DNA of 64,000 nt from Cristatella mucedo (GCA_009760855.2 WPIO01000160.1:497501-561500); one strand, 5' to 3'. Counted from the first letter of the stretch, positions 21,119 to 34,511 are shown. The notes: a model not told the origin generated them from the sequence alone. Made by a program: numbers and translations.

Positions 21119-21960
21119 AATAATAATAATAATTCACTTGATAAAGCGCCCTCAGAGAACTTAATCTCTCTCTAGGCGCTTTACATTTGCTGTAAAGTGA
21201 AATGCAATTGAATGGTAAGTAAAATCATGCTTGAAAAAACAAACGAAATGAATAATATGGTTAGGGGTGACATGCACAGGGTCAGCATGCAAATGTGGTT
21301 AGTGGCAGCATGCACAGTGTCAGCACGCATAAGCACATCAAGCACGAATCACAGGGACCCACTAAATGCTGTCCTAAATAGGTGTGTTTTTAGGTTCCTT
21401 TTAAATGTGGTCAGGTCAAGGGATGCTCTGATGCAGGTCGGGAGGGAGTTCCAGGCTTTGGGAGCATATGAACTAAATGCACGGTCTCCAAAGGATTTAA
21501 GGTTCGTATGAGGTATTTCTAGACTGTTGGATTCCGAAAAGCGGGTGGTACGATGCTTAGCCTGATGGGGTAGTATATCTGACAAATAGGCTGGAGCCAT
21601 AGAATGAAGGGACCTAAAAGTGAGCGACAAAACCTTGAAGTCAATCCGTTGCTTGACTGGTAGCCAGTGCAGGTCGGCAAGAAGTGGAGTAATGTGGCAA
21701 CTGCGACGCTCACGACAGACAAGCCTAGCTGCAGAGTTTTGCACCGGCTGCAATCGCCTGATCGCACATGCTGGTAGGCCAGTGAGCAGTGAGTTGCAGA
21801 AGTCGAGACGAGATGTCACGAATGCATGGACCAACTTGGACGTGGTATCCTTATCTAAACAGGCCCGAATTTTAGCAATATTATGAAGCTGAAAATAGGC
21901 AGATTTGACTGTGGAGCTGATATGGTCGTCTAACGAGAGGTCGCTTTGGAAAATAGTTGC
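21119..21960 (-). repeat. LINE-A 3' fragment (in duplication copy 2)
   Basis: Duplicate of 18619-19460. The reading frame stays open for 218 codons because it runs on into LINE-B sequence. Confidence 0.9.
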
Positions 21961-22782
21961 TTTCTTTGGTAGGCAAAAAAAGCAAAAAGGAATTACAATA
22001 ATCAAGCCGAGACAGGTCTAAGGAGCTAGTTAAATGTTTTGCAAGCCACTGTGGAAGACAGCTCCTAATCTTGGATAGGGATCGGACGTGATGGCTAGCT
22101 GTCGAAGCAGTCTTCTGAATGAAGCTTATAAAATTGAGGCAGCTGTCGAAAACGACACCTAGATTTCGAGCATGTGGTGATGGTCGCACATAAGCCTATT
22201 AGATGAGCAAAGCCTTTTAATCCAGCCGCACGCTTAGGGTGTGTTATGAGCAGAAGTTTGGTTTTATCGTAATTTAATTTCAGGAAGTTTTTTGCGACGG
22301 GCACACTAGGTAAGGCGGTCGCTTTCACGACCTCGGTCCCGAGGTAGTGGGTTCGATTCCTGCGGTGGGCGATCCTTTATCGCCACTGCAAACGGTGGAG
22401 ATAGCCGTAAAGGCTCTTCTGTCGCTATACAAACAGAGGCTGTTAAATCAGCTAGGATTTAATATTTATTTATTCATCCAGGATCGAATGTCAACAAGGA
22501 ACGTATTCAGTTTCTCAGTTGCTGAAGCAGATTCCGATGGTTCGAATGACAAATACAGCTGAGTATCGTCAGCATAAAAGTGATATCCTATTCAATGGGC
22601 CTTAATCACTTTTTCCAGAGGTTTAGTATAATGGATAACAGCAAGGGACCGAGTACGGACCCTTGAGGGACTCAACAATTGACCCGTCTCGTGTCTGAGA
22701 CCATGCGACACGGATTGAACACGATTGGAAAAGTTTGATTTAAACCACGCCAGTGCTTCGTCTACCAGACCGATCGTTGTGG
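21961..22782 (-). repeat. LINE-B fragment with SINE-1 at 22297-22475 (copy 2)
   Basis: Duplicate of 19461-20285, including the nested plus-strand SINE-1. Confidence 0.88.
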
Positions 22783-23220
22783 CTGCAGCGTATGCGAGTT
22801 GGCTGCCTTGAGTTTTTATGCGGAGAACTGCACATTGCCCTTGCCTCTATCGTAGTTGCCGAGACGAGCCCAACTTAGGTCTCTTCCGGGGCGCACCGTC
22901 TTGCTGAGAGGGGCTGCAGGCGGGAACCGCCCTCCTGCGCCCCTGCCCACACACGCTTACGCGCACAGGCACATGTTCGGGTTGGCAAGGACGTGTGCAC
23001 GGATTGACTCGGGTGTGCCTATTTATGCAGTTAGGTATGCCGTGTGTACGCGCAAAGATACATACTTTGCACGTGAGAGTACGTTTCAGTACTTTTCGAT
23101 AGTGAGCACAAAATGCAAGAGCATAAATGGTGTAAGTCTAACTTCACTGCAAATACTACGACTCGCGTCGTAGTATTCGCAGTGAACTACTGCGACTGCG
23201 CACGGCTGCATGGCTTCGGT

Positions 23221-23832
<612 letters not shown>

Positions 23833-23838
<6 letters not shown>

Positions 23839-24180
23839 TGAACCTGCGAAAGTGGGCGGCGGCCTCTAGTAAGTCGCCGATTGGTTGGATCGATTCGAGC
23901 GTAGTTCTAGGAAATGTGGCTTACGATGGGCGGGTAGTGGATAGACGCGCGCTGGCGGGAGGAGCTCGCGTGAATTCTACTCGTAGCTTTGTACGTTTCG
24001 CTGCAGAGCAGACGGTGGAGTCCGGCACCGAACGCGGACCTCGGAATTCGTTCAATTATCCGAAGCCCACATCCCTACACGCCTGTCTCCTACTAGCTGC
24101 GCTGGCAGGAACGGAGCTGTTCTCCGTTGTAACGGTGAGCAAGCAATTTAGCTAATAAAATATTTAAAATATTTACTAGT
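23833..24180. other. Unique sequence, no gene recognised
   Basis: About 350 bp of balanced composition between the satellite and a LINE-B copy. Confidence 0.4.
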
Positions 24181-24875
24181 TCTTTAGTTCTGTCTCGGCT
24201 TGATTGTTGTAACTCCCTTTTGGCTGGGTTACCAAAGAAAGCAACTAGGCCACTGCAGCTGACTATAAATACGGCTGAAAGGCTAGTTCTCAAGTCCTAG
24301 CGCTTTGACCACGTGTCTCCTTTGCTAAAAGAAGAAGTATGGCTGCCGGTTGAAGGATATAGAGCAAGGTTCTTACGCTGACCCACAAGGCCCTCCACGG
24401 CTTGGCTCCTTCGTACCTAGCTGAACTGCTGCATCAGTTTCAGCCTCTTCGCACCCACAGGTCCTGTGTGGACAATCAATTAGCCGTTCCATTCCTGCGC
24501 TTAAAGACCGTTGGCGACAGAAGCTTTAGGTCTGCAGGTCCTAGACTGTGGAACTCGCTTCCACAATTCTTACGCAACGACAACTACTCTCCTACTGCCG
24601 ACTATGGCTCACCCTTTTCAGCGGTTCTGAGCTGCTATTTCCATGCTACTCACTACCTCAACTGCTCTCCTGACTCTGCTATGCTTCCCACTTTCTCTTT
24701 GTTGCGTGAGACGAAGTCTGTTGGCTACCGAATTCGTACCAAAAGCCGCTTAGGCTGTGAGTGCGCTATACAAAACTTCCCTGCGTAACACCCACATAGT
24801 CTTTATGACTTTGTGGAGTTACAGACGGAGATACATTGCATTACATTACTACGCTACGGAGATACGTTACATTAC
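24180..24875 (+). repeat. LINE-B 3' end, plus strand
   Basis: Shows [39 protein letters not shown] and the family 3' end CACCCACATAGTCTTTATG, then an ATACATTGCATTACATTA tail of short repeats. Confidence 0.9.
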
Positions 24876-25455
24876 ATTACAAGTTACTAATTGAAAAAGC
24901 AAAGCAGTCGGCATCCACTAGAAGTGGGCGTGCGGGCTCGTTCTCGGTGCCTCTCCGCAATCCCGCTTCCGTCCTGCTGACTAATTTATTCTAATGACTT
25001 GGCAGGAGGTGACATTGACCGGCATCAGCGCTCCCCAGCGGCGACTCCTATTGTTAGCTCGCGTCGTCTCCCAAAATAGACGCGTCACCTTGGTTTGCCC
25101 GACACCAGCCTGCCTAGCGCCGACGACTCTAGGGGCCGGTGGGTGGTCAGGCTGCCGCCGCCTAAATCTAAAATCGCCTCATTGCACTGGCCTAAGGATC
25201 GGCAAGTAGTGAGTCACAGGAGTCGAGAGGGATGTCACAGAATTCGGTTGTTGCGATTGGCTGGATCACTCGGACTGGCGATCGCTCGGAATTGACAGTC
25301 CTTCTAGGAAAAAATACAGCGTACAGTGGACACGCTTCAATCAGTTGTACCTTGGCTCTTATCCCTTCCAGCCATCCAGCTCGACAAACTCGCTCAACTT
25401 CCTTGCTGCGTGTATTGCTGACATCCGCACGTGGTAGGCAGCAAACTTTCTCTGA
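24876..25455. other. Unique sequence, no gene recognised
   Basis: No domain, exon or repeat identified. Confidence 0.4.
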
Positions 25456-26560
25456 TTGAATTATGATAAACAAGCTAACTAGCAATGGGCAAACCAAGTG
25501 CGATTTAGAAATTAGAAAGCAAAACGCTCAGAATCGGCTCTGCCAGCATATCTCCTGTTGAATTGGCACGAAGCCTAGGCGTCCTGTTCCAAATCGACTT
25601 TGCCCTAGACGACCACGCCAACTCCACAGTAAAGTCCGCCTACTGTCAGCTACATAACATTTTTTATATTCGGGCTTGCTTACAAGGTGATACAACACCT
25701 AAATTGGCCCATACGTCTGTAACATCCTATCTTGACTTCTGCAACTCACTGCCTGCTGGTCTACCGGCCTGTGCAATCAGGCACTCACAGTTGGTACAAA
25801 ACACTGCAGCTAGACTTGTCTGTCGTGAGCGTCGCAGTTGCCGAAACAACATTGCTCTCGAACCCGCACTGGCTCCCAATTCAGCAGTGCATTAACTAAA
25901 AGGTTCTGTCACCAATTTATTAAGTCCTTTCATTCTCGGAATCTAGCCGACCAGCCAGACCTACTCTCGCACAACGCTACGCATTGTGCCGCCTACTTTT
26001 CTGAATTGAACTGTATAGCTATACCTCGTAGAAACCTCAAATCCTTTGAAGACCGTACCTTTAGTCACTAAAATTAAATTAAATGCTAGCTTATTTAACA
26101 GACTCTTTTTTATAGCGACAGAAGAGCCTTTACGGCTATCACCACCGCTTGCAATTGCGATAAAGGATCGACCACCACAGGATTCGAACCCACGACATCG
26201 GGACCGAGGTCGTATGCTCCCAAAGCCTGGAACTCACTTTCGACTGACGTCATGACATTCCTTGGCTTGACGGCATTTAAAAGAAGCTAAAAACGCACCC
26301 GTTTATCACAGCATTCGGTGGGTCCTTGTGATTTTGCCGTTTTGTGCCTCTTCGCAGTGACGCTGTGCATGCTGCCAATATTTACATTTACATGGCGACA
26401 CTGTGCACGTCACAATAATCACGTTTTGCTTGTTGTCATTGAGCATGCTACCAGTAACTCTTTGGGCATGCCTGGTTTACAGCATATATAAGGGGCCTAG
26501 AAAGAGATTAGATTCTCTGAGGGTGCTACACAAATGTATTATTATAATTAATTGTTATTA
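25455..26560 (+). repeat. LINE-A copy, plus strand, with SINE-1 insertion
   Basis: Frame-broken RT C-terminal half: ARSLGVLFQIDFALDDHANS, CNSLPAGLPACAIRHSQLVQ and AARLVCRERR, then the 3' UTR and tail to about 26550. It is interrupted at 26068-26211. Confidence 0.85.
26068..26211 (-). repeat. SINE-1 nested in LINE-A
   Basis: Minus-strand SINE-1 (AACAGACTCTTTTTTATAGC to GACCGAGGTCG) inserted where the LINE-A frame would read through to CGTATGCTCCCAAAGCCTGG. Confidence 0.85.
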
Positions 26561-26899
26561 AAAGCTCAGAACTCGCTTTCGACTGACATCACGTCATCTG
26601 CTGATTCAACATCACTCAAAAAGAAGCCGGAGACCTCATGTTCCTCTTCGCCTTTGCTCTTTCCGAGTAACTTGTGCTTTTATGTGACTGCCCGTAATGA
26701 AACTGTGCACGTGCAAAACTAATGATAGCGGTGAGCTGCTTTTTCTATAGCGCCAGCGTGGATCTGACTTTTTCCTATAAGCATTGTCTTGTTTGCTGAT
26801 TGGCTGACTGAGTGTTACTGGCAGGATGTCCAACTAGCAATCTGTAGTGAGCCTGTTGTGCGCTTCTGAATGCTTGCTCAGCTAAATACTTCTTTAACT

Positions 26900-27000
26900 A
26901 TTGGCTGATGCTACTCTAGCTGTAAAGTGCCCGGATAGAGACTGCATTCTCTCAAGGCCACTAAACAGAAGACGTGATTATCATAATCCTAATAATTTAT
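26900..27000 (+). repeat. LINE-A tail remnant
   Basis: Shows TGTAAAGTGCCCGGATAGAG and an AT-rich (TTATTATT) end. It is diverged from the consensus tail. Confidence 0.5.
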
Positions 27001-27117
27001 TATTATTGACCTGTGTTAGCTTCGCGGCGATGTCTAATTTCAAGTAGACGAACATGAATTGAAAACACCGGCACCCTCTGAAACGGCCTTCATCCCTTGC
27101 TGATTCTCCACTCTCTG

Positions 27118-27270
27118 CTTAATATATAAAATATAATTCATTTATATAGCGCCCCAGGAGAACTTAATCTCTATTCAGGCGCTTCACACATGCCTCGGGG
27201 CTCGAGCCCATGACCTCAGTCAGACCTTGGTTGGGGCGAGCACCTTAATCGCTAGACCAAACCAGCTCGG
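27118..27270 (-). repeat. SINE-2 copy
   Basis: Nearly full element on the minus strand with head TGGTCTAGCGATTAAGGTGC, B box GGGCTCGAGCCC and tail AGAGATTAAGTTCTCCTGGG. Confidence 0.85.
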
Positions 27271-28340
27271 CACCGCTCGCCTTGAACAGCTTGCAATCCG
27301 TGCACAAGAAGCCGATTCTCACTTAAGCTCTGCGATCGACAGACTCAGCATGACGGAAGTGCATCGCAGAAGTCTAATGAGACGGCTGATGACAGATCTT
27401 CGTATTTTGCTGGCAGTAGTCGTTTCTTGAGGCAGTTTACTTTCTTCAGAGTAGCAAAGGAGTGCTACGTGACCGAGCTCTACCAGGATCTACATTGAAA
27501 CTGCTCCACGGAATCGATTGCCGTATGTGGAGACCATGATCAGTCCGGATCGAGTGTTTGGGTGGCGATCGGTGGAATTAAGCGGTCCATCCATTGTTTT
27601 CTATCCATTGCCTATTTCAGAGCTACGTCTGTAAGCGCGTCTTGATATTTCCTGTTACTTTTCTTTTGCGTCCGAGTGCAAAACGGTAGCAAATTTACGT
27701 AGTGCGCTGCCGGGTGCCTAAATTGGCTTGATTTTTCAAAAGTCAACGCCGCTCCACCAGCTAGTAAGAGAAAGACGAGAACGCATTGCCGATTCACAAT
27801 TGCTTGCCCGATTCCAGACTTACGACTTGTAGCGGATCCTACTCATGGCATTACTAAAGTTATCACAGCCAGACATGATGCCGTACGATAACTTTCGATG
27901 ACGCACAGGTTCGAACGGTTGAAGGCTGAACAGCTTCCGCTGAAGTCAAGGTCAACTGAGGTGTCACTCTGGTGAGCAATCGCCGTAAAGCACCAGCGAA
28001 AACGTTCAACAAACAAAGGCGAAGTTCGAGCCGGAGGCTCTGCCTGGAGGCGATCGTCCACGCTGCGGTAGACGTGTTCGGTGGGCGTGCACGTGTCGCT
28101 AACATCGCTCCCCTGTCTCCCCTCGCCGCGACCACGGCGCACTCTAGCACGGCCGGCGAACTCGCGAAAGGCGCACCCGCGCCCGCTCCCGGTCCACTCC
28201 CCCGAGACGAGAGTTCGCGCTAGGATTTCGGCTCTCGAGAGCCGCTCTCGCGAACCGAAGCTCCTAGCCAAGCTCCTGGCTGCTGGCCGCTCCAACTGCA
28301 ACGTCGCCTTGTCGGCCACCTTACGTCGTTGGGTGCTCTT
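27271..28340. other. Unique sequence, no gene recognised
   Basis: Rather GC-rich from 27980 to 28330. No exon could be supported. Confidence 0.4.
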
Positions 28341-28344
28341 AGGA

Positions 28345-30700
28345 CATTAATAGTAATGATAATAATCATAATAATACATTTGATAAAGCGCTCTCAGAGA
28401 ACTCGATCTCTTTCTAGGCGCTTTACAATTGCTGCAAATGAAACAATGGTCGAATGGTGAGTAGACATGCTCAATAGACAACAAGAATAGCACGGTTAGG
28501 GTGACATACACAGAGTCAGCATGCAAGTGCGGTCAGTGGCAGCGTGCAACAGTGTCAGCTCGCGTTAGCACACAAAGGACGAATCACATGGCCCCACTAA
28601 ATGCTGTCATAAATAAATGCATTTTTAGTTTCGTTTTAAATGAGGACAGGTCAGAAGATTTCGTGACACAGATCGGGAGTGAGTTCCAGGCTTTGGGAGC
28701 ATGCAAACTAAAGGCACGGTCTCCTAAGGATTTGAGGTTTGTGCGAGATATAGTTAAACACTTAGATTCCGAAAAACGGGTGGAACTATGTATGGCCTGG
28801 TGGGGGAAAGATCTGATAGGCAGGCTAGAGCCAAAGAATGAAGGGACCTAAATGTGAGGGACAAAACCTAGAAGTCTATACGTTGCTTGACTGATAGCCA
28901 GTGCAGATCGGCGAGAGGTGGTGTGATGTGGCAACTGCGACGCTCACGACAGAGAATCCCAGCTTTAGAGTTATGCACCAGCTGTAAGCGCCTGTGTGCA
29001 CATGCCAGTAGGCAAGCGAGCAGTTAGTTACATAAGCCAAGACGGAATGTCACAAATACATGTATCAATTTAGATGTGGTACCACAGTCTGAACAAGCCC
29101 GGATTTTAGCAATGCTATCTAGCTGAACATAGGCAAACTTGACTGTGGAGCCGATGCGATCAATCTAACGATGGATCACTTTGGAACATGACACCTAGAT
29201 TTCGTGCTGATTTAATAGGAGAAATGCTGGCAAAGCCGATTTTGAGCGTCAACCTTTCCCATTTCTGAATCACAATTGATTTGCCCATAACTAGTAAGTT
29301 GGTTTTATCATCGTTCAATTTGAAAAATTTGCTACTGTTCATGTGAGGATGTCATCAATGCATGTAGCAAGGGGGTTGAAATAGTTTGACGTGCTGGAGG
29401 GCTGGGAGGGATCAAAGCAAAGGTACAGCTAAGCATAATTCGCATAGAAGTGAAATCCTAGATTGTTCTCGGCAGCCACATCGGAAAGAGGTAGAGTATG
29501 AACCGCGAAAAGACCAAGCACGGAGCTCTGACGTAAAGCACGGAGCTCTGAGGTAAAGCAGCTTTTCCAATTTCTGAATCACACTGGGTTTGCCCATAAC
29601 TAGTAAGTGAGTTCTATCGTCGTTTAGTTTTAGAAAATTTGCTGTCATCCATGTGCGGATGTCATCAATGCATGCAGCTAGTGAGTTGAGAGAATTCGAT
29701 GAGCTCAAAGGCTGGGAGGAATCAAAGCAAAGGTACAACTGAGTGTCATCCGTATATAAGTGAAAGCCTAGATTGTGCTTGGCAGTCACATCGCAAGAGG
29801 GAGAGTATGAACCGTGAAAAGAACCAGACCTAGCTCGGAGCTCAAAGGTACACCATATTTCAGAGGTTCCTCGGATGCTCTTTGTCAATTCATTTCAACA
29901 CTGTGAAGTCTCCCACTGAGATAGGGCCTGAACCATTGCAGAGCAGTGCCAGCGATGCCCAGGCGAGATGAGGGGCGCTCAATAAGGACTTGGTGATCGA
30001 TAGTATCAAAAGCTGCCGCCTACTCTACTTATGTCTGCACTGCTAAGTAGGTCGTTTTATACGCAAAGCAGTGCTGACTCTGTGGAGTGTAGCTCTTAAA
30101 AGAGACTGGAACTTACTAGCAAGGTTTCAAGTTTTAATGTATGAGTTCAGGTGGTCTGCCATCACTGGTTCTAGCATCTTTGATGGGAACGGTAGCAGGG
30201 AGACTGGGCGGAAGTTGCTCAAGTTTTCTTGGGCTAGTCTCCCTTGGGAGAAAATGTAAAGTGCCTAGAAAGAGATTGAGTTCTCTGAGGGCGCTTTATC
30301 AAGTGCATTATTATTATTAGGGTGTCGCAATTTTTTAGTAGTGGCCTGACTACAGGCTTTTTTAAAAGTCTTGGGATATGACCGGAGGCTGATGACATGT
30401 TAGTTATGCATGGCAGCAGCAGATCAATGCTTCGTACCAGCAGAACAGTGGGAATAGGGTCCAGAGGACTAGTTGTCTTCTTCGATTGGGATATGAACCT
30501 CAGGACGAGGTCACTAGTGACCTGTTTGAATGTAGACATTGAGGTGCTACATGGAATTAAGGGACAGCATTCCAGGCGAGATGCTGCAATTATTGCACCA
30601 TCGGCACAAATTCGGCCGAAACTCGCACTAAATTCGTTTCGCAACGTTGCACCGAATGCGCACAGCACGCTAGGTACGGCCCTTTTGGTCATTCATTATC
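28345..30700 (-). repeat. LINE-A copy, longest in the window, rearranged
   Basis: In transcript order from 30690: an N-terminal RT piece with TSPLDPIPTVLLVRS and LLKKPVVRPLLKN; then about 30000-30060 FDTIDHQVLIE-like; then GFHLYTDDTQLYLCFDSS (catalytic block with YTDD in place of YADD); [34 protein letters not shown]; and finally 3' UTR and tail. Frame breaks, an internal 290-bp tandem repeat (29262-29850) and an inserted plus-strand LINE-A tail at 30245-30315 show it is dead. Confidence 0.85.
30245..30315 (+). repeat. LINE-A tail inserted in LINE-A
   Basis: Plus-strand tail (AATGTAAAGTGCCTAGAAAG to TTATTATTAG) inside the minus-strand copy. Confidence 0.85.
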
Positions 30701-30939
30701 GGGGCGCCATTTTCGGGCGAAACCGGAACCGGCATGTTCGCTCCCTCTTTGACTCAAAATTGACTCGCTATATGTAATTCGTTCACCGGTGCGTTAAGAA
30801 AGCAAATTTTAATGCCTTCGCAGACGATTTTCGAGTGTTTCTTGAAGCAGTCATCCCCTTACTTTGCGATAAGGAAGCAGCCGCAGCCGCGGGCTGGATT
30901 CTCGAAGATTGGAGCTACAAGGAGCTACAAGCTACGAGA

Positions 30940-31000
30940 ATCAATCTTCAATCAATCAACCAATCAATCAATCAATCTTCAATCAATCAACCGATCTGCA
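30940..31000. repeat. (AATC)n microsatellite
   Basis: Short tetranucleotide array with ATCTTC interruptions. Confidence 0.9.
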
Positions 31001-31167
31001 ATTATTACCTCGTGTCAATCAGTGATTCCAGAGTTGGGGATATTAGGAGTCGAATGCGTCACAATGTGGCTAGTAACTAAATGGCTTAGGATCGTATAAA
31101 AGAGGATTTCGTGAGTTCACTAATAAGATGCACGCGAGACTAATAACCTGGCTCTATATTTAAGGTA

Positions 31168-31200
<33 letters not shown>

Positions 31201-31299
31201 GGCCTCCAATCAAGCACTGAATTCTCTTGGTGTGCGAATAAAAGCTGGGCGCTTACGAGTGTGTTTGCTTACATTTATTTCAGTATGGCGACATTAAAA

Positions 31300-31435
31300 A
31301 AAAATGATGCAATTCATTTGCATTGCAACTCGCTTGATCTCTATCCAGGCTCTGTACATGCCGCAGGGCTCAACCCCACAACCTTCGTCGTTAAAGACGG
31401 CGGAAGCCTTCAGCCCTGAGCCAAACCAGGACGGC
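31300..31435 (-). repeat. SINE-2 copy, diverged
   Basis: Retains the head TGGCTCAGGGCTGAAGGC, the B-box region GGGTTGAGCCC and a tail ending ATGAATTGCATC. Confidence 0.65.
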
Positions 31436-33300
31436 GGCAGAGATTAAAGTAAGTCTGCCGAAATGTGGCACAACAATTGATTGCGGGCGACAACTTCTGC
31501 TATCGTCAGCGCAGCTACGTGCGTTTTTGCAACTGCTCCATTGTCACTCGCTGGACGGTGCTTCGAGTTACGCCAGCGTTTGATCTCGTGGCTGTGAGAT
31601 CAAGGACGACCGGTCACGCGCGCATCGAATTACAGCTCTCGCCTCCGGTTCCAAAGCGGCCTCAGGCGCCCCCATGTGCCCCTAGATCTAGCCCCCCTCC
31701 GTCCCTCCATCCCGAGGCGGCATATCTCTTGGCTCAGAAAAACTCCACCGCCTCATTCTGCCCCATTTTCTTTTTTGTCACTACGGCTCGTCTTGCACTT
31801 TGCACGGCAACGTTGCGTGTTACTCTCAACAGCCGGAAGTACGCGAACCGGGCTTCTACAGCCAAAGGTTAGGCGTTCACTTTTTTGGTTGCGAAAACAT
31901 CGAGTGAAATCCTGTGAACTCGAGTCGTGTCTAACAGTGGTTGTCTGCATTTATAGGCCTCTTACGCAAACCCCACGGCAGCCTCGAGTCTCAGGGTCAC
32001 GCGTTTTTAGCCGCAAGGCAACCTAGCCGCGAAGCAGCGCACACGACACGACCACCTAGCACGACGCGCCGCCGCCACGACACGCCGACGCACGACACGT
32101 CGAGGTAGCCTCAAAGCGACACCGCCGCGACGCACAGCGCTCACTGGACTCAGCCGGACAGGACAGGTCGAGAGAAAACAAAAGAAATTGGCAGCTGTCG
32201 CCACTATCTATGAGCGTGCGACCAAGAGCCTTTTTGCCGCCAATTGCCGCCTGGGGGCGAGAGATGGGAAATTGACAACCAATTCACTGACCGGCGACCA
32301 ACACGCCGGGTTCGTCGTAAACATTGGGCTGCTTCTACGCAGCAGCAGCGCGCTACCGAGGCCGCCACTTACCGCCAAGTGTCCGAAGTAGCTCTCCTGT
32401 GAAGGAGAGCAGCCAAGTAGCGGGCAATGCGTCGGCCGAGACGTGGCCGACGAGACCCGTAGGAAATCGGCGTTCCACGACAGAGGTCAGCGTACACGGA
32501 AGTCGGCGTCCCGCAGCTCCGGCGGACTGACTACGGCGGCGCGCGACCGACCGACCGAGGACGATTTTGAGTAATCCGGCTGAAGGATCTGAGGTCGCGC
32601 GGGCGGATTTCGGCTGCAGTGGCCGCAACCTTAGCCGGTGGAGCCTCGTGGTCAGATTTTGTAAATCGCCTCGAACCGGATGCTCTTACGCTGGCCCCAA
32701 GCCGACGCTTAGCTCGGGATCCGCGACCCGCGACGTCGCTGCTGCTGCTGCTGCCGCCACCTCCGACGCCGCCTCTGATCTTGCAGTGGGCAAGGCGGCT
32801 TCGCAAGTCCTCGCTCGCTCGGCTTAGCCTCGCGCGAGCGAGCCAGGTCTTTCAGAAGTGAGCGGGTCTTTTGTCGCACCGATCGGCTGCGGGCACAAAG
32901 GGTCAATCTTCGACCTAGCCAGTCTCCGGCGGCGGCGACTGGCAGCGACTGGCTCGCGCTGGTGATTTTGCAATTGGGAGCGAAGGGTGAGTTTCTTTAG
33001 CGAAGACCACGGGAGCAGTGCCGGCATGGCGGAGGTGGCGGCAGCTCTTGAAACGCCGAGCAGCAGCGTCTCGACCGGCGCGAGATTCGGGCCAGACGCG
33101 AAGGCGTAGCCACTGCTCGGGATACCGATGACCGAGAAGCGACGGGAGCGGAAGCGAAAAAGAAGCGACGGAGAGAGCGACAGGAAGAGGACGGGCGTCG
33201 TGGGCTCTAGGCGATCGCTCTGGATCGCCCAGAGCCCGAAACGCTGGCGCACGTTCGCGTGAGTCCTTTTCGACAGCGATCGAGGCCGATCTAAATACGA
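31436..33300. other. CpG-rich unique sequence
   Basis: High GC and CpG content, many overlapping open frames on both strands, none with a recognisable domain. It could be a promoter or first-exon region of an unseen gene, but nothing in the sequence proves that. Confidence 0.35.
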
Positions 33301-33305
33301 AGACT

Positions 33306-33465
33306 GGCTGATTCAACAGCCTCTTTTGTATAGCGGCAGAAGAGCCTTTACGGCTATCGCCACCGCTTGCGGCAGCAATAAATTATTGCTCACCTCAGGA
33401 TTTGAACCCATTACCTCAGGACCGAGGTCGTGAAAAGCAACTACCATACCTGGTTCGCCAGTCGA
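33306..33465 (-). repeat. SINE-1 copy
   Basis: Minus strand, with TGGCGAACCAGGTATGG head, GGGTTCAAATCC B box and the AGCCGTAAAGGCTCTTCTG body. Confidence 0.8.
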
Positions 33466-33499
33466 GAGCGCATGAGCCACTTTTCCCTGCAGCTAAACC

Positions 33500-33560
33500 G
33501 GAGCGAGAGAGAGAGAGAGAGAGAGAGAGGGGAGAGAGAGAGAGAGAGAGAGAGAGTGAG
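33500..33560. repeat. (GA)n microsatellite
   Basis: Short purine array inside GC-rich DNA. Confidence 0.9.
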
Positions 33561-33564
33561 CGGG

Positions 33565-34510
33565 AGAGGGCAGAGTAGGAAAGCAAGTAAGCCTGCTGCT
33601 GCTGCTGCTGCAGTGGACCGGAAGTAACTAACCCTGCCGCTTCGGAACGGAAGACGAGCCGGCTGAGCTGGGGCCGCATCGGCCGACAATCGGCGATGCG
33701 CGATCAGAGGAATAAAGAAGGATCCGAGGAATTAATCGGTGTGGATTAATCGGCGAATCAATCTCCTAGGAATTAATCGGTGCCCGAGGGTTTCTCGCTG
33801 CTAGCCGGTCTCTGTAGGTCGAGATCGAGCTCGTGGCGTCATAGGGAGGTCAGATGTCGCGGCGTCAGAGGATGCTGCGACTGATCGGCGATTTGCTCGA
33901 TGGCACTCTATACCCCATCGAAAACCGGAGGCCGGAAGCCGCCGAAGACGCCATCCGTTACAGGACACTTCCTGCGCGGCGCCGGTGCACACTTCTTTCG
34001 CACCCAGCACTCCCGCTGCGGTGGTTCTCCCTGCCGTCGCGGCAAAGGCGGTGGCGGCGGCGACGGCAGCGGCAACGGCGGCGGCCGGTGCTTGAGAAGC
34101 GGAAAAGCACTCAACAATTCTCGCTCGCTCGACTAGGCGGCAGCGGCATTCCGTCTCTGTAGCCGCCATTTCCGCCACTGTTATTCTAGCCGCTGCCCGA
34201 TGTAGACCCATCACAATTGACGGCTTTGACAGCCATTGACGGCTTTTTAGGAGCTCGCTCTTTATCGTTTACGCTCTTTGCAGTGGACGCGCGGTCGCCC
34301 GAGTCGCCGGCGGCCGCTAGTGCGCAATAGATAATTAGAGCTCGTCGAGCGGCTGCGGTGCGCGCACGAGCTCGGAGCAGCCGGAGCAGAGCGGAAAATT
34401 CTCCTCGGAGCATCGGGGATCTGAGCATCGGCGCCCAGCGTCTGGCGAGGTGCCGCCAGTACCTCCGCGGTGCCACGACCTGTCTGCTGCCGCGTACCCT
34501 TTGGTTCGCT
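33565..34510. other. GC-rich unique sequence
   Basis: GC-rich, with a small repeated motif GAATTAATCGGTG at 33730-33785. No gene recognised. Confidence 0.35.
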
Positions 34511-34511
34511 T

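Noticed and set aside
30835-31080. Asn/Gln/Ser-rich small protein
   Set aside because: Derived from the (AATC)n microsatellite.
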